NCBI RefSeq assembly: GCF_031769195.1
Contig: NZ_JAVHNP010000004.1
Span: 434,001 to 498,000 of the forward strand
DNA length: 64,000 nt
DNA from: Vreelandella sp031769195
GTDB taxonomy: Bacteria; Pseudomonadota; Gammaproteobacteria; Pseudomonadales; Halomonadaceae
Direction of reading: 5' to 3'
The position numbers and the translations under genes are program-made. The notes under the pieces were generated by a model. The model had not been told where the DNA came from. It ran no database searches and was given only the letters and a program-made list of their open reading frames with translations. The first letter of the stretch is position 1. Every line of letters begins with the position of its first letter. Shown in pieces: positions 43,080 to 50,980 of the stretch.

Positions 43080-43604
43080 ATGTCCGACACCCCGATTCCG
43101 CCCTGGTACAAACAGTTCTGGCCGTGGTTTTTACTAGGTCTGCTGTTTTCGTCGATTGTGTTTAGTACGGGCTTCGCCATTATGTCGATCAAAAGCTATG
43201 ACGGCATGGTGGTGCAGGAGGATTACTACGAGCATGGCAAGGCCATCAATATGGTGCTAGCGAAGCAGGAGCGCGCACGTGAACTCAACTTGAGCGCCGA
43301 TCTGCGTATCGACCCGCTGACGAGCGACATCGTGATCGACCTTGCTGGCGATGCCCGCCCAGACAAGCTTTACTTAGATCTCATCTTCCCCACCGAAGAT
43401 GACCGCGACCAATCTTTTGTCCTTGAGCACGTCCGGGAAGGCCGCTATATCACCCAAGGCCCGGATAACCTGCGCTATCGCTGGTACCTACAGATTCAAC
43501 CTGTTCAAGGCGACGACGCCGATTGGCGGCTGATTGGCGAAGCTCGCTTCCCTAATGAAGAGAGCGTCGCCCTGCTGCCCGGAGGGCGATCAGAGAGCGA
43601 ATGA
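43080..43604 (+). CDS. ccoH: FixH/CcoH family cbb3 assembly protein
   Basis: 174-residue protein with one N-terminal membrane segment (about 13-38) following PWYKQFWPWF, a usual FixH opening, and a periplasmic domain (about 45-170) with DGMVVQEDYYEHGKAINMVLAKQE. It assists maturation of cbb3 oxidase next to CcoG and CcoI. Its stop overlaps the ccoI start by four bases. No catalytic residues are known for the family. Confidence 0.88.
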   Translation: MSDTPIPPWYKQFWPWFLLGLLFSSIVFSTGFAIMSIKSYDGMVVQEDYYEHGKAINMVLAKQERARELNLSADLRIDPLTSDIVIDLAGDARPDKLYLDLIFPTEDDRDQSFVLEHVREGRYITQGPDNLRYRWYLQIQPVQGDDADWRLIGEARFPNEESVALLPGGRSESE

Positions 43605-46051
43605 GCACTCAACTGCTACGCTGCTACCACTGCGGCAGCCCGGTGCCCGACGGGGCACCGTGGCACATCGTAGTGGACGATACCCCCCATCCCCTATGCT
43701 GCCCCGGCTGCGAAGCCGTGGCACACGCCATTGTCGATGGCGGATTAGAGAGCTACTACCGCTACCGCACCGAGCTACCCGAGCGCCCTGACGAGCGCCA
43801 AGCCACCAAGGCAGAGACCTGGTCGGTGTTTGATGACCCCGGCCTACAGGCGCAGTTCGTTCATCCAGACGGCGATGAGGGCCATGTCAGGGCAACGCTT
43901 GCCGTCGAAGGCATTACCTGTGCGGCCTGCGCGTGGCTGATTGAGCACCGCCTGAACGCACTCGAAGGGGTCGCTTCCAGCGCGGTCAATTTAACGCACC
44001 ACCGCCTACGCGTCTCTTGGGACCCGGCTACCATCAAACTCTCGCAGCTATTTGCCGAACTGGCTTCCATTGGCTATGACGCCCAGCCCTATGAGCCCGA
44101 TCAGGCCCAGGCCCGGCTACAGCATGAAGAGCGCATGAACGTGCGGCGTTTAATTGTGGCGGCAGTAGGGATGATGCAGGTGATGATGTTCTCCATCCCT
44201 ATTTATGTGTCAGGGCCTGGGGAACTCAGTGAGGATTTTTTCGCGCTGTTTCACTGGCTCTCGTTCGCACTGGCCACGCCCGTGGTATTTTTTTCAGCGC
44301 AGCCCTTCTTCCGCAACGCCCTACGCGATCTCAAGACCGGTGTGCTGGGCATGGATGTGCCCGTCTCACTGGCGATTGGCGGTGCGTATCTCGCCAGCAG
44401 CTATGCGGTGCTGTTTAACGTCGGCGAGGTCTATTTTGACTCGGTGGCCATGTTCACTTTCTTTCTGTTATTTGGACGCTATGTGGAAGGACGCGCAAGA
44501 CGGCGCAGCGGCCATAGCGGCAATGCGCTAAGCGGCGTGCTGCCAGTATCTGCCACCCGCCTGGAAGCCGATGGCAGCGAACGCATTCTGCCTGCCAGTG
44601 AGCTTGCCCCCGGCGATCGCGTTTTGATCAAACCCGGTCACGGCGTTCCCGCCGATGGCATTATCGAAGATGGCGAATCGAGTCTGGATGAGTCAATGCT
44701 GACCGGTGAGTACCTCCCCGTTACCCGCCGGGTGGGGGAACAGGTGGTGGGCGGCAGCCAGAACATGGAAAACCCGCTCACAGTACGAGTCACCCATGCC
44801 GGTAGCAGTGCCCGTGTGGCGGGCATTGTGGATTTAACTGACCGAGCCTTTGCCAGTCGCCCACGTCTGGCCCAGATGGCAGCGCGCATGGCGCATCTCT
44901 TCGTGTTGCGCCTTCTGGTAGTGACGGCCTGTGTAACCGTCGCGTGGTGGTTTATTGACCCTTCTCGCATGCTTTGGGTCCTGCTGTCGGTGCTTGTGGT
45001 GACCTGCCCCTGCGCGCTAGCCCTTGCCACCCCCACGGCGTTAACTGCAGGGCACGGTCAACTGCGCCAGCGTGGCGTGCTAATCACCCGCGCCGACGCC
45101 ATTGAGTCGCTCTCTAACGTCACTCGGGTGATTTTTGATAAGACCGGCACGCTGACACGTGGCGAGATGCAGCTCACCCAAACCTACCCGTTAAACGAGC
45201 AAAGTAGCGAACAGCTGCGCGCCATTGCCGCTGCTCTGGAGGCCCACTCCGAGCACCCCATCGCCCGCGCGTTTCGCCCTTTCCGAGACGCAACACTGCA
45301 GGCGCGCCAAGTCAAAAGCGTGACGGGAAGTGGCCTAGAAGGTGCGCTGAACGGTGCCACGTGGCGCTTGGGCAAACCTGATTTCGCCACGACAGAGCTA
45401 CTCACACCGCCTAGCAGTGGGCAGTGGTTATTGCTCAGTGAAGATAACGCCCCGCGCGCCTGGTTTAAGCTCCACGACGGCGTCCGTGAAGACGCAGCGC
45501 AAACTGTTGCCGCTCTGCAGGCGAAGGGGCTGAACGTAGAGCTCTTGTCAGGTGATACGCAGGAAGCGGTGGAAAGCTTAGCGGAGCAGCTCAGCATCGC
45601 GACCTGGCATGCAGGCCAATCACCCGAGGGCAAGCTTGAGCGACTTCGCGCGCTGCAGGCACAGGGTGAATGTGTGGTGATGATTGGTGATGGCATCAAC
45701 GATGTACCGGTACTCGCGGGAGCCGATGTAGCCATTGCCATGAATGGTGCCACCGACTTAGCACGCACCCGCGCCGATGCGGTCTTACTCAGCCCACGCT
45801 TAATGCGCATTTTCGAAGCTATTGAGATCTCCAGCGCCACGCGGCGCATTATGCGCCAAAACATGATCTGGTCAGTGTGCTATAACTTTTCAGCACTGCC
45901 CCTGGCAGCAATGGGTCTTGTGCCCCCGTGGCTCGCTGCGATTGGAATGTCGTTAAGCTCTCTTGTCGTGGTGGGTAATGCACTACGCCTCACCCGCTGG
46001 CGCACGACGCCTGCCCCCCAGGGGGTGCCCACAACCCCGGTGACCGTATGA
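43601..46051 (+). CDS. ccoI: Copper-exporting P-type ATPase CcoI
   Basis: 816-residue P1B-type ATPase that delivers copper for cbb3 oxidase assembly. An N-terminal cysteine-rich stretch (C8, C11, C33, C34, C37), a heavy-metal domain with C107-A-A-C110, eight membrane segments, the copper-site C469-P470-C471 motif, the phosphorylation site D513 in DKTGTLTRGE, and GDGINDVPVLAGADVAIAM near residue 710. The cysteine-rich start and heavy-metal domain are normal for CcoI/FixI. It overlaps ccoH and ccoS by four bases on each side. Confidence 0.94.
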   Translation: MSTQLLRCYHCGSPVPDGAPWHIVVDDTPHPLCCPGCEAVAHAIVDGGLESYYRYRTELPERPDERQATKAETWSVFDDPGLQAQFVHPDGDEGHVRATLAVEGITCAACAWLIEHRLNALEGVASSAVNLTHHRLRVSWDPATIKLSQLFAELASIGYDAQPYEPDQAQARLQHEERMNVRRLIVAAVGMMQVMMFSIPIYVSGPGELSEDFFALFHWLSFALATPVVFFSAQPFFRNALRDLKTGVLGMDVPVSLAIGGAYLASSYAVLFNVGEVYFDSVAMFTFFLLFGRYVEGRARRRSGHSGNALSGVLPVSATRLEADGSERILPASELAPGDRVLIKPGHGVPADGIIEDGESSLDESMLTGEYLPVTRRVGEQVVGGSQNMENPLTVRVTHAGSSARVAGIVDLTDRAFASRPRLAQMAARMAHLFVLRLLVVTACVTVAWWFIDPSRMLWVLLSVLVVTCPCALALATPTALTAGHGQLRQRGVLITRADAIESLSNVTRVIFDKTGTLTRGEMQLTQTYPLNEQSSEQLRAIAAALEAHSEHPIARAFRPFRDATLQARQVKSVTGSGLEGALNGATWRLGKPDFATTELLTPPSSGQWLLLSEDNAPRAWFKLHDGVREDAAQTVAALQAKGLNVELLSGDTQEAVESLAEQLSIATWHAGQSPEGKLERLRALQAQGECVVMIGDGINDVPVLAGADVAIAMNGATDLARTRADAVLLSPRLMRIFEAIEISSATRRIMRQNMIWSVCYNFSALPLAAMGLVPPWLAAIGMSLSSLVVVGNALRLTRWRTTPAPQGVPTTPVTV

Positions 46052-46266
46052 CCATTTTGTATCTGCTCATTCCGCTATCGCTGATTCTGTTGGGTTTGGC
46101 CGTGTGGGCCTTCTTCTGGGCTGTCAAAAACGACCAGTTTGATGACTTAGAAGGCCCCGCCCATCGCATTCTCTTCGATGACGATGAGAACGACCTCACC
46201 GCCGAACAGCGTGCCGAGCGTAAAAAAACGGCCAAGCCACCCCGTGACCATGAGCCGCCCCCATGA
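46048..46266 (+). CDS. ccoS: cbb3 oxidase maturation protein CcoS
   Basis: 72-residue protein with one membrane segment (about 4-27) and the FWAVKNDQFDDLEGPAHRILFDDDE stretch (in pieces, residues about 23-48) that defines CcoS, followed by a charged tail. It works with CcoI in inserting metal and haem cofactors. Its start and stop overlap ccoI and the downstream gene by four bases each, giving a tightly coupled set. Confidence 0.93.
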   Translation: MTILYLLIPLSLILLGLAVWAFFWAVKNDQFDDLEGPAHRILFDDDENDLTAEQRAERKKTAKPPRDHEPPP

Positions 46267-46958
46267 ACCCCACCGGACTCGACCTGCCGCCGCTAATGGC
46301 GGCCTTTGTTTTTGGCTTAATGGGCGGCGCCCACTGCATTGGCATGTGCGGCGGCATTATGAGCGCGCTCACCTTTGCCGTGCCGCCCAGCATGCGCCAC
46401 CCTGCCCGCATGGGCGGATTATTACTCAGCTATAACCTAGGGCGCATTCTCAGCTACATGACCGCAGGCGCTCTCGTGGCCGCCCTCGGCACGCTGATTT
46501 CACTCTCACCGGAAGCACGTATCGCGCTGCAGGTGGTGGCTGCGGTGATGCTGATATTAATGGCGCTCTATATCGCCAACTGGTGGAAAGGCCTATTAAA
46601 AGTGGAAGCAATCGGGCGAAGGCTTTGGCGCTATATTGAACCCATCGGCAGGCGCTTGATGCCCGTAGTGTACCTCCCCCAGGCATTTGCCCTAGGTGCC
46701 CTATGGGGCTGGCTGCCATGCGGGTTGGTGTACTCCATGCTCGCCTGGAGCTTAGCGATTGCCGACCCACTCCAAGGGGCGCTGCTAATGGGCGCTTTCG
46801 GTTTAGGCACCCTGCCCGCCTTATTGGCAACCGGCCTTGCTGCCCGACAGTTGAGCCACTTAATTCGCCACCCTGCCACGCGCAGTATCGCTGCCCTCAC
46901 CATTATCGGCTTTGCCCTATGGCAGCTCTGGGCACTCCTCTCCCCCGGCGGGCATTGA
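46263..46958 (+). CDS. Sulfite exporter TauE/SafE (DsbD-like) membrane protein
   Basis: 231-residue inner-membrane protein with six or seven segments and the GAHCIGMCGGIMSAL motif (about 21-35) plus WGWLPCGLVYSMLAWSLA (around 145-162), where two conserved Cys-Pro-like elements mark the DsbD_2/TauE group. Family members sit at the end of cbb3 assembly operons in many gammaproteobacteria and are thought to aid copper or thiol handling. The start overlaps ccoS by four bases. The exact role is unknown, and a true sulfite exporter is unlikely from the setting. Confidence 0.8.
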   Translation: MNPTGLDLPPLMAAFVFGLMGGAHCIGMCGGIMSALTFAVPPSMRHPARMGGLLLSYNLGRILSYMTAGALVAALGTLISLSPEARIALQVVAAVMLILMALYIANWWKGLLKVEAIGRRLWRYIEPIGRRLMPVVYLPQAFALGALWGWLPCGLVYSMLAWSLAIADPLQGALLMGAFGLGTLPALLATGLAARQLSHLIRHPATRSIAALTIIGFALWQLWALLSPGGH

Positions 46959-47034
46959 GCACCATCAACGCATCTCTTACTGAATGTGCTCTCCATCACC
47001 CCACCCCTTCAGCGTTCAGCTATTACACCGTTGC

Positions 47035-47048
47035 TTGATATAGCTCAA
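47035..47048. promoter_or_regulatory. FNR/Anr site upstream of hemN
   Basis: TTGATATAGCTCAA matches the Fnr/Anr consensus TTGAT-N4-ATCAA in nine of ten positions, 65 bases upstream of hemN. Control of hemN by Fnr/Anr is known in relatives. Confidence 0.72.
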
Positions 47049-47112
47049 CGCTTTGTCCTCTGTGCAGGCATAGCATGGGCGCATCCGTTTATCTGCCGCC
47101 GGAGCACTTCCT

Positions 47113-48540
47113 ATGCCCGTTCACGCCACTGCTGCTCTCGCTCATCCTACTCTCGCAGCGGCTGAGGCCACTGCCTGGGATGACGCCTTGATACGCCGTT
47201 ACGATACCAGCGGCCCTCGCTACACCTCGTACCCCACGGCGCTATCGTTTCACGACCAGTTCCATGCAGACGACATGAGCCAAGCGCTTGAACGCAGCAA
47301 CGCCAGTCAAAAGCCACTCTCGCTGTATGTGCATGTACCGTTTTGCCGCAAAATTTGCTTTTACTGTGCATGCAATAAGATCGCCACGAAAAATACGGCC
47401 CTTGCGGAGCCTTACTTATCGCGGCTCGACCGAGAAATGGTGCTCACCTCACGCCACCTAGACACTCAGCGGCCTGTGCAGCAGCTACATTGGGGCGGTG
47501 GCACACCCACGTTTCTGACCCTTGACCAAATGAGCGATTTAATTGACCGCCTCGACGCTCGGTTTGGCTTATCCAGCGCGCCAGATCGCGATTACGCTGT
47601 CGAAATTGACCCTCGTGAAGCGGATGTTTTTACGCTTCGTCATTTGCAGTCACTCGGCTTCAATCGGTTAAGTCTCGGGGTACAGGATCTCAACTTACGG
47701 GTTCAAACGGCCATTAATCGCGTTCAGCCACGGGTACTTACCGAAACCCTGATGGAGGAGGCGCACCGCCTGGGATTTCGCTCGCTCAATCTGGATTTGA
47801 TTTACGGCCTGCCATTTCAAACCCAGCAGAGTTTTGCCGATACGCTCCACCAAATCATTGAGCTTAATCCCGCTCGGCTGTCGGTCTTTAACTACGCACA
47901 TATGCCAACACGTTTTGCCCCACAGCGCCGCATCAATGCAGCCGACCTCCCCAGCGCGGAGGAAAAACTGGCGATGTTACACACCACCATTGAGATGCTG
48001 ACGCAGGCAGGCTACGTGCATATCGGCATGGACCACTTCGCTCGTCCCGATGACAGCCTAGCCCAGGCCCAGCGTAACGGTACGCTGCAGCGTAATTTCC
48101 AGGGCTACTCCAGCCACGCCCAGTGCGATTTGATTGGCTTAGGGGTGTCTGCTATCTCCCGGGTAGATGATGTCTATGCCCAAAATCCTACCCAACTGGC
48201 TCACTATGAAGCGGCCTTAGATGAAGGTAGGCTGGCGACAGTTAAAGGGTTAAGATTAAATAAGGATGATCTAATACGAAGAGAGGTCATTGAGCGGCTG
48301 ATGTGCGATATGGCCATCGACTTAGACGCGATAGGCCAGCGCTGGGAAATAGACGCTGCCGACTACTTTGCCACCGCCCTTGAGCGGCTGCACACCGCCG
48401 AGCAGGATGGCCTAGTCACGCGTCAAGGCCTCTACTTTCAAGCCACACCCATCGGGCGGCTGCTCATTCGGCACCTAGCGATGGCCTTCGATACTCACCT
48501 AGAATGCCAGGGTAGCCAGCGCTACTCTAAGATTGTATAA
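47113..48540 (+). CDS. hemN: Oxygen-independent coproporphyrinogen III oxidase HemN
   Basis: 475-residue radical-SAM enzyme of anaerobic haem synthesis, which decarboxylates coproporphyrinogen III to protoporphyrinogen IX. The cluster cysteines are C78, C82 and C85 (CRKICFYC), with Y72 in the LYVHVPFC run and C87 as in HemN; SAM-binding segments follow (HWGGGTPTFL near 123, VEIDPREAD near 160). The RYDTSGPRYTSYPTA opening (about 29-43) is typical of true HemN, not of HemW. A good Fnr/Anr box lies upstream. It is followed by fnr on the same strand. Haem supply suits the cbb3 oxidase nearby. Confidence 0.94.
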   Translation: MPVHATAALAHPTLAAAEATAWDDALIRRYDTSGPRYTSYPTALSFHDQFHADDMSQALERSNASQKPLSLYVHVPFCRKICFYCACNKIATKNTALAEPYLSRLDREMVLTSRHLDTQRPVQQLHWGGGTPTFLTLDQMSDLIDRLDARFGLSSAPDRDYAVEIDPREADVFTLRHLQSLGFNRLSLGVQDLNLRVQTAINRVQPRVLTETLMEEAHRLGFRSLNLDLIYGLPFQTQQSFADTLHQIIELNPARLSVFNYAHMPTRFAPQRRINAADLPSAEEKLAMLHTTIEMLTQAGYVHIGMDHFARPDDSLAQAQRNGTLQRNFQGYSSHAQCDLIGLGVSAISRVDDVYAQNPTQLAHYEAALDEGRLATVKGLRLNKDDLIRREVIERLMCDMAIDLDAIGQRWEIDAADYFATALERLHTAEQDGLVTRQGLYFQATPIGRLLIRHLAMAFDTHLECQGSQRYSKIV

Positions 48541-48597
48541 GCGCCTTGGGACACCGGCACTCTGTGCCGATGATGGCTAATAAGAAGGGAGAACTAC

Positions 48598-49347
48598 ATG
48601 TCATATCCTGCCAGCCAACGCCGTTCACTACTGCAAGAGGCACGCTGCCAAACCTGCAGCCTGAGTTCGCTGTGCCTACCGCTTGCTTTGGAACTTGAGG
48701 ATATGAGCCAGTTCGATGCCATTATCCGACGCCGTTCGCCGTTAAAGAAAGGCGAGCCGCTGTTTCGCCAAGGGGATCCTTTTACCAGCGTTTATGCCGT
48801 GCGCTCTGGCAGCTTGAAACAGGTGACCAGCGAAGGTAACGGCAATGACCAGCTGACGAATTTCTTTTTGCCTAGCGAATTGGTGGGTCTGGATGGGATT
48901 GACGAAGAGCACTATCCCGGCACCGTCATTGCCCTGGAAACTACCACAGTCTGCGAGATTCCGTTTGACCGGCTAGATTCGCTGTCAGAAGAGCTACCCG
49001 AGCTGCGCGGTCAGCTATACCGCAGTATGAGTAAAGAGCTGCGCGATGACCGACGCATGATGCGCTTACTGTCGCGTAAAACCGCCGACCAGCGGCTGGC
49101 CAGCTTTTTGATTACGCTCTCGGACCGCTTCCGGCGTCGGGGCTACTCGCCCTACAGCTTCCGGCTCTCCATGTCCCGGGCGGATATAGGCAACTATCTT
49201 GGTCTCGCGGTAGAAACCGTCAGCCGTATCCTCAGCCGCTTTCAGCAGCAGAGCGTAGTGGCCGTTTCCGGACGCGAAGTGAATATTCTGGATATGCAGC
49301 GCCTCATCACCCTGGCGGAAGAAGAGGCGCAGACAATTACACGTTAA
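48598..49347 (+). CDS. fnr: Fnr/Anr oxygen-sensing regulator
   Basis: 249-residue CRP/FNR-family regulator. The [4Fe-4S] ligands are C17, C20, C26 and C119; a cyclic-nucleotide-like beta-roll (about 45-130), a dimerisation helix and a C-terminal helix-turn-helix (about 190-235; MSRADIGNYLGLAVETVSRILSRFQQ) whose recognition helix ETVSRILSRF matches the Fnr consensus. Activates ccoN and hemN at low oxygen. Co-directional with hemN, 57 bases away, and its stop overlaps the 3' end of convergent ttcA by 11 bases. Called anr in pseudomonads. Confidence 0.94.
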   Translation: MSYPASQRRSLLQEARCQTCSLSSLCLPLALELEDMSQFDAIIRRRSPLKKGEPLFRQGDPFTSVYAVRSGSLKQVTSEGNGNDQLTNFFLPSELVGLDGIDEEHYPGTVIALETTTVCEIPFDRLDSLSEELPELRGQLYRSMSKELRDDRRMMRLLSRKTADQRLASFLITLSDRFRRRGYSPYSFRLSMSRADIGNYLGLAVETVSRILSRFQQQSVVAVSGREVNILDMQRLITLAEEEAQTITR

Positions 49348-50245
49348 ACGCCTGAATGCGCCCTTCCATCAGCGCAGCCTGCTTTGCTTCTAAACCGGCA
49401 AAATCGAATAGCGCACGGTCTGCAAGTTGTGAAGGGGCCACGTTGGTGACGGCTTTAAACATGCTTTCTAGTCGGCCTGGGTGTTTTTTATCCCACTCCG
49501 CCAGCATCTCCTTAACTACCTGGCGCTGCATGTTGGGCTGCGAGCCGCACAGGTTACAGGGGATGATGGGGAACTCCATTAGCCGCGAAAACTCCGCAAT
49601 ATCCGCCTCTTTGCAGTAGGCCAGCGGGCGAATCACGATGTTTTTGCCATCATCCGACAGCAGTTTTGGCGGCATCGCCTTTAGCGTGCCCCCAAAGAAC
49701 ATATTCAAAAAAAGCGTCTCAAGAATATCTTCACGGTGGTGGCCAAGTGCAATCTTGTTCGCGCCAATCTCTTCAGCAAAACCGTACAACGAGCCACGCC
49801 GCAGGCGCGAGCAGAGCGCACAGGTGGTTTTACCTTCCGGGGTTTTCTCCTTCACCACCGAGTAGGTATCACGCTCAAGAATGTGGTACTCCACCCCCTG
49901 CTTATCTAAATACTGGGGCAGCACATGCTCTGGAAAACCTGGCTGTTTCTGGTCCATATTGACCGCCACCAGGGAAAAATTAACCGGTGCATTGCGCTGT
50001 AGATTGCGCAGAATTTCCAGCATCGTATAGCTATCTTTACCGCCGGAAAGACACACCATGACCCGGTCGCCCTCTTCGATCATGTTGTAATCGATAATGG
50101 CGTTTCCCACTTCGCGACGCAGGCGTTTCTGCAACTTATTGAATTCACGCTTCTGCTTGGCATCCTGCAGATCGTTCTGCTGGGAAAGATGGTCGTCAGA
50201 CGCGCTGTCTGACGATGCGGGATCAAAGTAGTCAGGTTGTAACAT
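49337..50245 (-). CDS. ttcA: tRNA 2-thiocytidine synthetase TtcA
   Basis: 302-residue Fe-S enzyme that adds sulfur to cytidine 32 of tRNA. The PP-loop SGGKDS occupies residues 67-72 and the cluster cysteines are C142 and C145 (TCALC) and C230 and C233 (PCNLC); GHHREDILETLFLNMFFGG (about 168-186) is family-specific. The start at 50245 gives the family's usual opening (MLQPDYFDP...); the longer frame adds 24 residues without a ribosome site. The last 11 bases overlap the fnr gene on the other strand. Halophiles commonly have an acidic N-terminus like this one. Confidence 0.94.
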   Translation of the reverse strand: MLQPDYFDPASSDSASDDHLSQQNDLQDAKQKREFNKLQKRLRREVGNAIIDYNMIEEGDRVMVCLSGGKDSYTMLEILRNLQRNAPVNFSLVAVNMDQKQPGFPEHVLPQYLDKQGVEYHILERDTYSVVKEKTPEGKTTCALCSRLRRGSLYGFAEEIGANKIALGHHREDILETLFLNMFFGGTLKAMPPKLLSDDGKNIVIRPLAYCKEADIAEFSRLMEFPIIPCNLCGSQPNMQRQVVKEMLAEWDKKHPGRLESMFKAVTNVAPSQLADRALFDFAGLEAKQAALMEGRIQAFNV

Positions 50246-50320
50246 GGTCGTCGCACTGCCGATGGGTGAAGGAGCAGCGCGTATTCTAACAACACTACGA
50301 AGCTCTACCCAATACAAACC

Positions 50321-50980
50321 CTAGGCCGTTAACGCCACCTCGCGCTGAAGACGCAGGTATAACAGCGCGCTGGCGGTGGCTTCACTCACCACGCTGGGCC
50401 AAGTTAACGGCGGCAGCTGCCAGCGAGCCAGCGCATCCTCAAGGCGTCGGCTGGTGTCGATATGGGGATGCAGCCGCCGCAGTTGACGCACATGCAGCTT
50501 GGCAAGGTCCACCTGGGCATTGGGCAACCCAAACCCTAGCCCAGCACGAAACAGCCCGTTAAGTGGCTCGATAGTTTGGTCTAGCTGCCACCCTACCAGC
50601 GGCCGATTGCCAATAAACTCAGCCAGCTCACTCAGGCACTGTGCATCAGGGCAACGGGGAACATCAGTGTTGTGCAGCTGATGGTGGCGGCGCAGCGTTG
50701 CCGGTGCCAGCGCAGGAGAGGCTGCCAAGGTGGCTACCCACGTGCGGCTGGTATGAACACGTCGCGGACTGAGCACTACGGCGGCAACGCTCATCACCTC
50801 AGGCTGAACGGCGCTGACCTGACACGCCATGGCCACGGCCTCTTCGCCCATATACGGCTGGAACAGCCAGGCATAGGGTGAATCCGCCCAGCGACGCCGG
50901 TCGCTCTCCCTCTGCAGCAGCGTGCGTAGCGAACCGCTTAATAGCGTCATATGTCGATCTAACAAGGGCATCCCGCTCAC
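50321..50980 (-). CDS. DnaQ-like 3'-5' exonuclease fold protein lacking catalytic acids
   Basis: 219-residue protein that aligns with the exonuclease partner of DUF294 genes, but has lost its active site. Where active enzymes have a D-x-E-T-T run it reads MACQVSAV (around residue 52); LVGHN-like LVGWQLDQTIEPLNG (about 129-143) lacks the usual FD; and the H-D-A motif is replaced by PSVVSEATASALLYL near residue 197. The remaining skeleton (VDLAKLHVRQL, LxRLQR end) is preserved. It begins with GTG overlapping the DUF294 stop by four bases, or with ATG at 50971. No function can be assigned; it may be a structural or regulatory partner. Confidence 0.65.
   Translation of the reverse strand: MSGMPLLDRHMTLLSGSLRTLLQRESDRRRWADSPYAWLFQPYMGEEAVAMACQVSAVQPEVMSVAAVVLSPRRVHTSRTWVATLAASPALAPATLRRHHQLHNTDVPRCPDAQCLSELAEFIGNRPLVGWQLDQTIEPLNGLFRAGLGFGLPNAQVDLAKLHVRQLRRLHPHIDTSRRLEDALARWQLPPLTWPSVVSEATASALLYLRLQREVALTA

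Noticed and set aside
45184..45864. 226-codon minus-strand frame opposite ccoI
   Set aside because: Shadow of the ATPase domain of ccoI; low-complexity serine-rich translation.
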